A stretch of DNA of 51,583 nt from Verrucomicrobia bacterium Tous-C9LFEB (GTDB lineage: Bacteria > Acidobacteriota > Terriglobia > Terriglobales > Acidobacteriaceae). The stretch covers positions 1 through 51,583 of the forward strand of contig CAJCIP010000015.1 of assembly GCA_903970445.1 (NCBI GenBank), written 5' to 3'. The position numbers and the translations under genes were made by a program. The notes beneath the pieces were generated by a model. It did no database searches. It was not told where the DNA came from and was given only the letters and a program-made list of their open reading frames with translations. Each line of letters begins with the position of its first letter. Position 1 is the stretch's first letter. This document shows, piece after piece, positions 28,103-36,160 of this stretch.

Positions 28103-28117
28103 AACTCCGCCAACCGC

Positions 28118-28717
28118 ATGCGCGACAATGCATTTGGGGGAAGCAGCTTGGATTCCACAAAGCGCCTGTTCGACGTGGTTGTGGCGTTGGTTTTATTGCT
28201 GCTGCTTGCTCCGGCCTTGATCGTCGTTGCGGTGTTGATAAGGCTCACGTCCAAAGGACCCGCGGTTTATTGGTCATCGCGCGTGGGTCGCAACAACGTT
28301 TTATTCCAGATGCCAAAATTTCGCAGCATGCGCGTGGATACACCGCAGGTTGCAACGCACCTGCTTACGAGTTCAACCAGCTTCCTCACACCTATCGGCG
28401 GTTTTTTGCGCAAATCCAGTCTGGATGAGCTGCCGCAGCTCTGGAGCATTCTGCGCGGAGATATCAGCTTTGTAGGCCCGCGTCCCGCGCTGTTCAATCA
28501 GGACGATCTGGTCGCCCTCCGTACAAGCTGTGGGGTGCATACACTTGTTCCGGGACTCACGGGGTGGGCGCAGGTAAACGGACGCGACGATCTAAGCATT
28601 TCCGAAAAGGTGCGCTTCGATGAAGAGTATCTCCTGCGTCGTTCGTTTGCCTTTGACTGCACGATCATCGCGAGAACATTTACCAACGTCCTGCGCAGCC
28701 GGGGCGTTCATCACTAA
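28118..28717 (+). CDS. small bacterial sugar transferase initiating EPS synthesis (PglC-like)
   Basis: This 199-residue polyprenyl-phosphate phosphosugar transferase should start repeat-unit assembly by moving sugar-1-phosphate onto undecaprenyl phosphate. It has the single re-entrant hydrophobic helix (about 15-38) after [32 protein letters not shown], the catalytic Asp-Glu dyad in [20 protein letters not shown] and [12 protein letters not shown]. It lacks the extra N-terminal helices of WbaP/WcaJ, so it belongs to the minimal PglC-type group. With the reductase upstream and the WbpM-like dehydratase downstream, a 6-deoxy-HexNAc substrate is likely. Confidence 0.93.
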   Translation: MRDNAFGGSSLDSTKRLFDVVVALVLLLLLAPALIVVAVLIRLTSKGPAVYWSSRVGRNNVLFQMPKFRSMRVDTPQVATHLLTSSTSFLTPIGGFLRKSSLDELPQLWSILRGDISFVGPRPALFNQDDLVALRTSCGVHTLVPGLTGWAQVNGRDDLSISEKVRFDEEYLLRRSFAFDCTIIARTFTNVLRSRGVHH

Positions 28718-28723
28718 ATAAGA

Positions 28724-30655
28724 CTAAGACGCTTTGGCGAGCGCAGGTTCCTGTACGTTTCGCTGCGTAAGATAGTCGATTGGCATCTGTCGCAGAAGGT
28801 CTTTGATCTGTTCGGACCGATGCTCATGGGCCGCTTGTTCCAGGCGCGTCAGATGTTCCGCGAATGTGGGATCCGACTCGCCTGCATGCACTCTGAAGAT
28901 ATGCTTGAGCTGCGTAGGATCCACCCTGGCATCTTCGTTCCACAGTTGTTCGGCCAGCTTTTCGCCAGGTCGCGATCCGGTAATGACAATTTCGATGTCT
29001 TTACCCGGCGTCAGTCCAGACATTCGAATGACTTCGCGGGCGAAGTTCATGATCAACACGGGGTCACCCATATCGAGCATGTAGATGTGGCCCTGCGAGC
29101 CGAGCGTGGACGCTTTTAACACAAGGCTCACGGCCTGCGGAATCGTCATGAAGTAGCGCGTCATCTCTTCGTGCGTCACGGTGAGCGGACCACCCTGCTC
29201 AATCTGCTTGAGGAAAATCGGCAGAACAGAGCCGCGCGAGCCGAGCACGTTGCCAAACCGCACACAGGCGAACTCTGTTTTCGCAGCCGGATCATCCATT
29301 GCGCTGCGGGCGATTTCCTGGATCACCACCTCAGCCGTGCGCTTCGTTGCGCCCATCACGCTGGACGGCCTCACGGCCTTATCCGAGGAAATCATGACCA
29401 TCCGCTCTGCCCCGTACGCGAGCGCCGTTTCTGCGAGCATGCGCGTGCCATACACATTGTTGAGCACGGCCTCGCATGGGTTCGCTTCCATCATCGGCAC
29501 GTGCTTATAGGCAGCAGCGTGAAGAACCACATGTGGCGCTTCACGAGCGAAGAGACTCCGCAACGCCTCACGATCTCGAATGTCCGCGATCACCGGCATC
29601 AAGTCAGCGCGTGCACCAAGCTCTCCGAGAAGCTCAAACACGGCATTCTCGTCCTGATCGAGCAAAATTAATTTGCGTACCGGAACCGCTGCTACCTGCC
29701 TGACCAGCTCGGACCCAATGGAACCGCCAGCCCCGGTGACAAGCACGACCTTGTCCTTGAGTGACTCGATGACAATCGCACTCTGTTCCGGAGACTCCTC
29801 CAAACCTTTGTGTAAGGACGCAACCGTCACGGGCTTGCTGACGCGAACGCTGTTATTCAAAAGGTCATGCACCGAGGGCAGGAACTTCACGGCGATGTCG
29901 AACCTTGCGGCGTCCTCAATCATACTTCCCATATCCACGAGATCAGCGGAGCACAGAAACAGCAAGTTCACTCCCTGCGAGCGAATGCAGGTGCCCAGCG
30001 ACTTCGTGTTTCCGAGTACAGGAACACCCAGGACGGAGTGATGAAAGTTCGTTTCGCCTTCGATCAATACCCCGCAAATTCCGGTTCCATACAGTGGCTG
30101 CAACTGCCGTATTGCGGCTGGTACGGTCTCAAGTGTTCCTGCAACAAGAATGCGATGGTTCGCGGAGACACGAAGGAGTGCTTCATGATCCATGCGCTGC
30201 AGAAGACGGACGCTGCCGCTCAGTAGCAGCACAAGCAGCAAGTCCATGATGACAATGCTGAACGGCATGAAGCGTGTGCCGCCGATCGCCAACGACAGCA
30301 TCAACAAGGCAGCGTGCAGCAACAGCAACCGTTGCGTGAGCGCGCGAAAGTCGCCAAGCCCAAAATAGCGCCAACTGGACCGCCCGCCGCGAAACATAAC
30401 AATGGCGACAGGATTAAGGACGAAAAGTGTGCCGGCCCAGACGGCCATCTGATGATGCGCCCAGTTCGGCAGCTGCATGTCGAAGCGCAGACCGTACGAA
30501 AGCATAATCGCAAGGGAGCCGCAGAACGCATCCAGCAATATCTGCACTGGCTTGCGCTGGAACCAAGGCCTCAGCAGCCGTCTTGCGGTCAATCGCTTGC
30601 CAGAAGATGCCTTCTGGCTGTTCGGGCCCGTCGCTTGCATGGCTTCAACAGACAT
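28724..30655 (-). CDS. WbpM/CapD-like nucleoside-diphosphate-sugar 4,6-dehydratase
   Basis: The 643-residue inner-membrane protein has four or five N-terminal helices (about 35-150), a FlaA1/CapD-type NAD-binding linker, and a C-terminal SDR domain starting VVLVTGAGGSIGSELVRQ. The catalytic region reads SSDKAVRPSSVMGATKR, in which Met replaces the usual Tyr of YxxxK, as in WbpM. These enzymes turn UDP-GlcNAc into UDP-4-keto-6-deoxy-GlcNAc, precursor of QuiNAc or FucNAc. The end has GSRPGEKLAEQLWNEDA, common to the family. ATG 30655 (MSVEAM) is preferred to TTG 30685. It converges on the phosphosugar transferase gene. Confidence 0.94.
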   Translation of the reverse strand: MSVEAMQATGPNSQKASSGKRLTARRLLRPWFQRKPVQILLDAFCGSLAIMLSYGLRFDMQLPNWAHHQMAVWAGTLFVLNPVAIVMFRGGRSSWRYFGLGDFRALTQRLLLLHAALLMLSLAIGGTRFMPFSIVIMDLLLVLLLSGSVRLLQRMDHEALLRVSANHRILVAGTLETVPAAIRQLQPLYGTGICGVLIEGETNFHHSVLGVPVLGNTKSLGTCIRSQGVNLLFLCSADLVDMGSMIEDAARFDIAVKFLPSVHDLLNNSVRVSKPVTVASLHKGLEESPEQSAIVIESLKDKVVLVTGAGGSIGSELVRQVAAVPVRKLILLDQDENAVFELLGELGARADLMPVIADIRDREALRSLFAREAPHVVLHAAAYKHVPMMEANPCEAVLNNVYGTRMLAETALAYGAERMVMISSDKAVRPSSVMGATKRTAEVVIQEIARSAMDDPAAKTEFACVRFGNVLGSRGSVLPIFLKQIEQGGPLTVTHEEMTRYFMTIPQAVSLVLKASTLGSQGHIYMLDMGDPVLIMNFAREVIRMSGLTPGKDIEIVITGSRPGEKLAEQLWNEDARVDPTQLKHIFRVHAGESDPTFAEHLTRLEQAAHEHRSEQIKDLLRQMPIDYLTQRNVQEPALAKAS

Positions 30656-30721
30656 TTGGTTCTCTTGCTGAAATGTTGCTTCCAAGCATAGTGGAATCCT
30701 GAAGACAACGCATCGTGTCTA

Positions 30722-31951
30722 TCAGCTCGACCTGCGTTGCTTGCTGAAGATCCGCCGCCGAAGCCATAGCGGAACCCGGACAAGCGGATAGACGAAGTGT
30801 AACCATTCCGGCAAAGGTAAAGTCTTCCAGTCCACAGGCGATGCAGCGTTGACACGCGCTTCCTCAAAGCGGTATCGCCATTCACGGCGCAGGAGCAAAC
30901 GAGACGCGGTCAGCCGTCTTGGCACAAATTCCGCATCGCGCGATGTAGCCCTGATCGGCTGCAGCAACGCATCCCTTGCCACGCGAGTGAGCCAGCGACC
31001 GGCGAGCGTGCTCTTCGCAGGAGTTGGAATTCGCGGGTCCTCGAACAAACCGGCGCAGAGCAACAAAGCCTGCTCTGCCGGTCGCGCAAGTCCGCGTTCT
31101 CGCGCAGAGCGGATTAGATCGAGCTGCTCCTGCGGTGTGCTCTGCGCGAGCAGCGCAGCTACATCCGCGAGCCATTTTAGGCGAAACCATGCATGACCAG
31201 CCCCATGCGCGCACAGCAAGGGAAACAGGTCCTGACGGCACAAAGCAGGAAGCAGCATCCCGGGGCGGCACTCAACCCACTCAGCTTCGCTAACCGATAC
31301 CGAACCGAGATGAGCATTATCAAAGGGCTTCCAATGAAGCTCAAGCTGGCAGCCGGTTGCCGTATGCACGAAGTCGTGGTGTTTCCGGTACCGCTCCCAA
31401 CTTCGCGCCTGCCGCTGCGTTAGGTCCCGGCCGAGAGCCGATGCCGCCTTGAAGCCATTGGCGAGCAAAATGTCTTCCACCCACGCCGCACGACTCCCGT
31501 CAACAAGCAGATCAATATCCTTGGAGTGCCGCACTGCGATGTTGCCGTACACCACGTGGCTGAGCGGAGCGCCCTTCATGATCACCACTGGTATCTGCTC
31601 GCGCTGCAAGGTTCGAATCACGCTGGCAGCTACTGCAATGTGAAGCAGGTTTTCCCGTTCCATCCGGCCTGCGCGCTCCGCCAGCGCCGAGCTGATTTCA
31701 GCCGGCACAAGCGCGTGCCGCCGCAGTGCAGACGCAAGAAATCCTGCAACGCGGTGCCTTTCGCCCAGCTCAAGAAGATATGCCCAGTCAATAAGGCGGT
31801 CCGCGATCAGCTCGCTGATGGCAGCCTCTGCACTTTCTTGCGGCCACCGGCAGCACGCAGCAAGAAGCCGAAATTCGAAAGGTGCCTTGCGGAAAAGAGC
31901 AGCGCAGAACTGTTCAGTCGATCTCAACTCAGCAGCCACGGCCACTTCCAC
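30722..31951 (-). CDS. nucleotidyltransferase-fold protein (NTP_transf_5-like)
   Basis: This 409-residue cytoplasmic protein carries the polymerase-beta-like nucleotidyltransferase motif PVVIMKGAPLSHVVYGNIAVRHSKDIDLLVD (about 118-148; its D-x-D metal site is in SKDIDLLV). An LELHWKP element follows at about 205. This matches the uncharacterised NTP_transf_5 group that is frequently found inside EPS loci, including exosortase-linked ones. Its substrate is unknown. It starts at GTG 31951 and diverges from the APS-kinase-like gene by 117 bases, and it is 36 bases upstream of nothing but the WbpM-like operon end, so it could be co-transcribed with that gene. Confidence 0.82.
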   Translation of the reverse strand: MEVAVAAELRSTEQFCAALFRKAPFEFRLLAACCRWPQESAEAAISELIADRLIDWAYLLELGERHRVAGFLASALRRHALVPAEISSALAERAGRMERENLLHIAVAASVIRTLQREQIPVVIMKGAPLSHVVYGNIAVRHSKDIDLLVDGSRAAWVEDILLANGFKAASALGRDLTQRQARSWERYRKHHDFVHTATGCQLELHWKPFDNAHLGSVSVSEAEWVECRPGMLLPALCRQDLFPLLCAHGAGHAWFRLKWLADVAALLAQSTPQEQLDLIRSARERGLARPAEQALLLCAGLFEDPRIPTPAKSTLAGRWLTRVARDALLQPIRATSRDAEFVPRRLTASRLLLRREWRYRFEEARVNAASPVDWKTLPLPEWLHFVYPLVRVPLWLRRRIFSKQRRSS

Positions 31952-32068
31952 ACCCTGGATTCAGGAACGCGAGATCGCGCGTTTTCACCGCGTTGCGCAG
32001 CCGGAATCACCCCATCATAATGGAACCCAAGCGTCTGAGTCGCGAAGGCGGACGTACCGGGAGAAGAT

Positions 32069-32617
32069 GTGTCCGACGGCTCGCAACACCGGAAGGCCCA
32101 CCCAGGTATCGCCGTTTGGTTCACCGGTCTGAGCGGTGCAGGTAAAACGACCATCTCGGAAGCCGTCGCAAAGAAGCTCGAAGACATGGGCTTGCGTGTT
32201 CAATTGCTCGACGCTGCTACGGCGAGAGAGAACCTTGCGCCTGAACTCGGCTTCAGCCGAGAAGATCGAGCGGAAAATGTCCGGCGTATGGGATTCGTTG
32301 CCGGACTCCTCGCAAACCACGGCGTCATCACGCTGGTAGCAGCAATGTCGCCTGAGCGAGAGGTGCGCGATGCGGCGCTTCAACGCTTACCTGCGTTCCT
32401 CGAAGTGTTTGTGGACGCACCGGTGTCGGTCTGCGAGCAGCGCGATCCCGTCGGCTTGTACCGTCGCTATCGAGAAGGCCAAATTCAGCACCTCAGCGGC
32501 CTTGACGATCCATACGAAGCTCCTCTGCATCCGGGTGTTCATTGCCAAACGACGGAACGTACTGTGAACGAGTGCGCTGATCAGGTTGTCTCCGCAATTC
32601 TGGCGGCGATCACATAG
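32069..32617 (+). CDS. cysC: APS-kinase family protein (CysC-like) with altered DGD motif
   Basis: The 182-residue kinase has the P-loop GLSGAGKTT (20-28), GFSREDRAENVRR, the phosphoryl-site serine in MSPER (Ser94), DPVGLYRR and LDDPYEAP, all marks of adenylylsulfate kinase, which makes PAPS from APS. However, the usual LDGD-x-x-R element reads LDAATAR (48-53), losing the second Asp. This may mean a different nucleotide substrate; APS-kinase relatives in Campylobacter act on a CDP-phosphoramidate. It lies alone in the EPS region, far from cysDN, with no sulfotransferase nearby. Start GTG 32069 has GGGAGAAGAT before it. Confidence 0.85.
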   Translation: MSDGSQHRKAHPGIAVWFTGLSGAGKTTISEAVAKKLEDMGLRVQLLDAATARENLAPELGFSREDRAENVRRMGFVAGLLANHGVITLVAAMSPEREVRDAALQRLPAFLEVFVDAPVSVCEQRDPVGLYRRYREGQIQHLSGLDDPYEAPLHPGVHCQTTERTVNECADQVVSAILAAIT

Positions 32618-32630
32618 TTCCAGAAGCGCT

Positions 32631-33554
32631 TCAGCGCTTTAGGCGTTGTGAATCAGGCAATGCAAGTAGTTCAGCCTCTTCAGCATGAATGACTCTATTC
32701 AGTTCCACGCTTTCCTCCTCAGCAGCCGCGTCGGTCAGGTGTGGAGCATCTACCCAAAGAGACTCATCGTTTCGGAACGTGGCATATTGCGGATTATTGA
32801 AGTTCACGAGCGGCTCGTCAGCCCGCCGCAATGGAAAGATCGAGTAGAACTCGTCAAACTGCTGACGATGTTTCTGATAGACCGGCTCGTATACGCCTGT
32901 TTCCAGAAAGATAATCCTAGTGCCGCTCGCTCTCAACTCGTCGAGTGTCTGCTTGAAAGCCTCGAGCGCAATGGGATCGTACTTGAAGGTAAATTCAAGG
33001 TCGGTGTCCAGCCGTCCCTTGCTCGGCGGCATCGCTTGTCCACCGTCAGGCCAGAAGGAAGAAGGTGAATGACGCAACCGCTGCATCCCTGCATAGAATT
33101 CCTCCCTCAGCAGGTTCACCGATCCTAGCGCCTCTCGTCTCGGTGGAATGCCGCCACCTTCGTTGAACTCGTGCGATTGCAATAAGTACGGGTTGATGAC
33201 GCAGACCGCAAAGCGAAAATGACCACGCCGCAATGCCTCGTCGACCAGCCTCTTTTCCTCAACTGCGTTGCTGCCATAGAGCGACTCGTTATAGAAGCGC
33301 GCGAAGTCAAGAGCATCCATGCGGAAGTTGGATGTGCTTGAACCGCCAACGAGCAGAGCGTTGAAGTTCACCGGAACGTAGCGCTCATTCAGAAAGAACT
33401 TCGCGGTGCGCTCATTGTGGTGGACCGAAAGCCGCTTGCCACTTGGGTCATGGAAGATGCCAAACAGATCGATGGCATACGAGGATCCAAAGACGAGTCC
33501 GCAGCCAAGCGCGAAGAGGAGCAAGGTTGTCGCGATCCATGCGGATGTTTTCAT
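32631..33554 (-). CDS. SGNH/DltD-AlgJ-like acyl-transfer partner
   Basis: This 307-residue protein has one N-terminal membrane helix (about 6-26) with the rest outside the cytoplasm. An SGNH-hydrolase-like fold is indicated by block I GGSSTSNF (Ser72 or Ser73 likely nucleophile) and the C-terminal DAPHLTDA with Asp269 and His272 as the D-x-x-H pair. In alginate and lipoteichoic-acid systems such proteins (AlgJ/AlgX, DltD) finish transfer of the acyl group that an MBOAT moves across the membrane. Here the MBOAT gene lies 12 bases upstream. A small hairpin (32624-32639) covers the gene end and may act as terminator. Confidence 0.85.
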   Translation of the reverse strand: MKTSAWIATTLLLFALGCGLVFGSSYAIDLFGIFHDPSGKRLSVHHNERTAKFFLNERYVPVNFNALLVGGSSTSNFRMDALDFARFYNESLYGSNAVEEKRLVDEALRRGHFRFAVCVINPYLLQSHEFNEGGGIPPRREALGSVNLLREEFYAGMQRLRHSPSSFWPDGGQAMPPSKGRLDTDLEFTFKYDPIALEAFKQTLDELRASGTRIIFLETGVYEPVYQKHRQQFDEFYSIFPLRRADEPLVNFNNPQYATFRNDESLWVDAPHLTDAAAEEESVELNRVIHAEEAELLALPDSQRLKR

Positions 33555-33566
33555 TGGGCTCCTCCC

Positions 33567-34991
33567 CTAGAACTTGAAGTAAATGAACGTCGCAGAAATC
33601 TGCGAGTTCATGAAGACAGCGGCAACGGTGAGCGCCGCGCCTGAAAGAATCGTGGTCTTCCATGTCGGCGTGAACTCCTGTGCCATTTGCTCCGAGCTTT
33701 CGCCGAAGAAAGCTGTCGCAACACCAACGGCAATCGGCGGACCAAAGATCGGCCAACTAAAATTCGCGCGCATCGCCGTCAGATTTGATGTGGAGAGCGC
33801 ATGGTGCACGCTGAACAGATCGTGCAGCATCTGCATCGCGGCCGCGAGCGTCGGTGAACGGAAGAAGATGAAGGCTATATCGACAAAGCAGAACGTAAGC
33901 AGCCACGAGAACCAGCCCGGCAGCCTGATGGGCGACTTCTTCGTCCACGCTGAGTTTAGCGCTAGCGCGACTCCATGCAGCACGCCGAAGATGACGAAGT
34001 TCCATGAAGGACCGTGCCACAAGCCCGCAATCGTCATTGCTAGGAACGTTGCGAGCATCGCTTTCGGTAGTGATGCCTTGCCGAAAGATCGGAGAATCGG
34101 CGTGTACAGGTACGTTGTGATGAAGCTGGAGAGAGAGACGTGCCAGCGCCGCCAGTATTCGATGATGGACTTGGAACGCAGAGGAGCGTCGAAGTTGCGC
34201 GGGATCGTAATGCCGAGCATGTCAGCTGTTCCAATGGCCATGTCGGAGTAGCCGCTGAAGTCGAAGTAAAGCTGGAAGCAGTATGTTGCCGAGTAGATGA
34301 AGGTCTCCAGCGAGGAACGATGCACGGCATTGTTGAAGCCGTAGTCAGCAATTTGCGAAAAGGCTGTCGCGCAGACCGTCTTCTTGAACAGCCCAAGAGA
34401 AAACAGGTAGATGCCGCGCGCGATCATCGGCGCGTAAGCACCCGGTGTACCACCGAAGTTTCTGAATTGCTTTCTCGTTCGCTTCACCGTCGCGAGCGGA
34501 CCTGAGATCACGTACGGAAAGAAGGACACAAACGTGGCGTGATCGAACAGGCTGCTTGGTTTCACCACGCGCTCGTAGCAATCGACCAGGTACATGATCT
34601 GCGTGAGCGTGAAGAAGCTGATGCCAAGCGGAAACTCCAGGTCTGGAATCAGGTGTTCGTGCCCGTGCATGAACGGCAGCGAACCAAGCAGGAAGTTCAC
34701 GTACTTGAACGTGCAGAGGTACGCGATGTTGGCGATGAGCCCAGCCTGCAGCCATCGTTTACGCGTTTCGTCTTTAGCGCCCGCAATTCGCTTCGCTAAG
34801 TACCAGTTCGCGAGTACAGAAGCGGCTAGGAAGACCAGATTCGTCCAACGAAACCAGGCGTAGAAAATGATGGACGCGATGAGGATCGCAACCTGTGCAG
34901 CAATCGGTCCGCCCCGGCGCTTCGCCACGGCCACAATGATGAGCACGGCGGGCAGGAACAGCAAGATGTAGCTGAACGAATTGAAGAGCAC
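33567..34991 (-). CDS. MBOAT-family O-acyltransferase (AlgI/DltB-like)
   Basis: The 474-residue polytopic protein moves acyl groups across or onto membrane-linked polysaccharide. About ten or more helices are seen. The family core reads IEYWRRWHVSLSSFITTYLY, then MTIAGLWHGPSWNFVIFGVLHG with the conserved His326 and catalytic His339. AlgI and DltB share these motifs; DltB takes acyl groups from a carrier protein. The start is GTG 34991. The gene leads a two-gene unit with the SGNH partner, and diverges from the MaoC-like gene by 158 bases. Close by are an ACP and an FkbH-type loader. Confidence 0.94.
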   Translation of the reverse strand: MLFNSFSYILLFLPAVLIIVAVAKRRGGPIAAQVAILIASIIFYAWFRWTNLVFLAASVLANWYLAKRIAGAKDETRKRWLQAGLIANIAYLCTFKYVNFLLGSLPFMHGHEHLIPDLEFPLGISFFTLTQIMYLVDCYERVVKPSSLFDHATFVSFFPYVISGPLATVKRTRKQFRNFGGTPGAYAPMIARGIYLFSLGLFKKTVCATAFSQIADYGFNNAVHRSSLETFIYSATYCFQLYFDFSGYSDMAIGTADMLGITIPRNFDAPLRSKSIIEYWRRWHVSLSSFITTYLYTPILRSFGKASLPKAMLATFLAMTIAGLWHGPSWNFVIFGVLHGVALALNSAWTKKSPIRLPGWFSWLLTFCFVDIAFIFFRSPTLAAAMQMLHDLFSVHHALSTSNLTAMRANFSWPIFGPPIAVGVATAFFGESSEQMAQEFTPTWKTTILSGAALTVAAVFMNSQISATFIYFKF

Positions 34992-35149
34992 AGACCCTCT
35001 GTCAGGCTGAGCCGCGCTTCCCTGCCCGCTTCAAGATGTGGAGCTTCGGAACACTCAGAATACAACGCGTACCGCGCGTCGCACGCCCTCGTAAAGAAGC
35101 AACGCATCGGATAGTAAACTTCAGGCGAGCACAAATTGAAGGATCCTCT

Positions 35150-35893
35150 GTGTCGTCAGTACTCGCGCGAAGTCCCATCTCGGAAGAACGTCATCGGCGT
35201 TTTGCGGAGCTCTCCGGCGACTTGAATCCGCTTCATGTTGATCGTGAGGCTTCGCGGTTGATGCCGCCAGGGCGGCGTCTTGCTTACGGTATGGACTTGC
35301 TGCTTTGGGGACTCGATACGCTGGCTCGAAAGGGCAGGTTGCCGGAGTCGCTTGCACGCGTTCGGGTTCGCTTTCCAAAGTGGGTCTTCCTTGAAGACGA
35401 TGTTCAGTTGAAGCAAACCTCAAATCCATCCGGACATGCATATGAGCTTGTCGTGAATGGGGCGATCGTGGCGACATTCGATCTTCATGCAGGAGAACGG
35501 ATGTCTGCGCCTAGCATCGATTGTTCCCGACTTCCGCAATCGCGGCGCACGGTGCCTCTTCGTTTGCTGCTGGAAGAACTCGAAGGTCGTGAGGCTTCCG
35601 TGCGGGTAGCCGATGCCGCGGGCTCCGCTTCGCTGTTCCCGGAACTATCGAAGACATTCGGCGCGCAGCTTGTCAGCGAGTGTGCAACGTGTTCGTACAT
35701 CATCGGCATGGAAGCGCCCGGACTGTATTCCATGTCGATGAAGTACGACCTTCAGTTCCATGCCGAGCCGCGCCCCTTGCCGTGCATGCGCTACAAGGTA
35801 GTCGGTGTGGATGAGCGTTTCCGCAAGATACGAATCGCTGTGACGGGTGGGGCAGTCAGCGCGACGCTAGAGGCGCTGGTGCGCGAACCGTAA
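35150..35893 (+). CDS. MaoC-like hotdog-fold protein
   Basis: The 247-residue cytoplasmic protein has the hydratase-2 motif in FAELSGDLNPLHVDREA, with Asp24 and His29 as in (R)-specific enoyl-CoA/ACP hydratases. A second part with CSYIIGMEAPGLYSMSMKYDLQF may be another hotdog. Its role is unknown, but between an MBOAT pair and an ACP-FkbH pair it may act on or release an ACP-bound acyl group. I chose GTG 35150, with AAGGA seven bases before it; the frame stays open to 35036. It converges on the ACP gene with nine bases between. Confidence 0.82.
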   Translation: MSSVLARSPISEERHRRFAELSGDLNPLHVDREASRLMPPGRRLAYGMDLLLWGLDTLARKGRLPESLARVRVRFPKWVFLEDDVQLKQTSNPSGHAYELVVNGAIVATFDLHAGERMSAPSIDCSRLPQSRRTVPLRLLLEELEGREASVRVADAAGSASLFPELSKTFGAQLVSECATCSYIIGMEAPGLYSMSMKYDLQFHAEPRPLPCMRYKVVGVDERFRKIRIAVTGGAVSATLEALVREP

Positions 35894-35902
35894 ACAGACG
35901 GC

Positions 35903-36160
35903 CTAGTCGTCTTCCTTCTTCTCGATGATCATGTCGACCATGTCGCCGACGTTCTTCATTTCGTGCAACTCTCCAAGCGCAAACTTCACCTTGAAGTGCA
36001 GCTCGACCATCTCGATCAGATCAATGTGCGCCAGTGAATCCCAATTTGGTGTGTTGAACGCACTGGACACACGAGTGACAACGATCTGCTGGTCATTCAG
36101 CGCTTCCTGAAAAATCGGTTGCAGATCCTGCAGCACAGTGTCGGGCGATAAATCAGGCAT
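35903..36160 (-). CDS. discrete acyl carrier protein
   Basis: This 85-residue acidic helical protein has the phosphopantetheine attachment site in NWDSLAHIDL, Ser42. Four-helix spacing and acidic composition (KKEDD tail) fit an ACP. It is not the fatty-acid ACP by context. Its ATG overlaps the FkbH-type gene's stop by 8 bases, which predicts one message and a joint role: accepting the acyl group FkbH makes. The frame extends to 36211, but that part lies within the upstream gene and lacks ACP features. AcpS at 8930 may activate it. Confidence 0.93.
   Translation of the reverse strand: MPDLSPDTVLQDLQPIFQEALNDQQIVVTRVSSAFNTPNWDSLAHIDLIEMVELHFKVKFALGELHEMKNVGDMVDMIIEKKEDD

Noticed and set aside
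32069..32617. Proof of a sulfated EPS from the CysC-like gene
   Set aside because: No sulfotransferase was found in the window and the active-site motif is altered, so sulfation is only one of several options.
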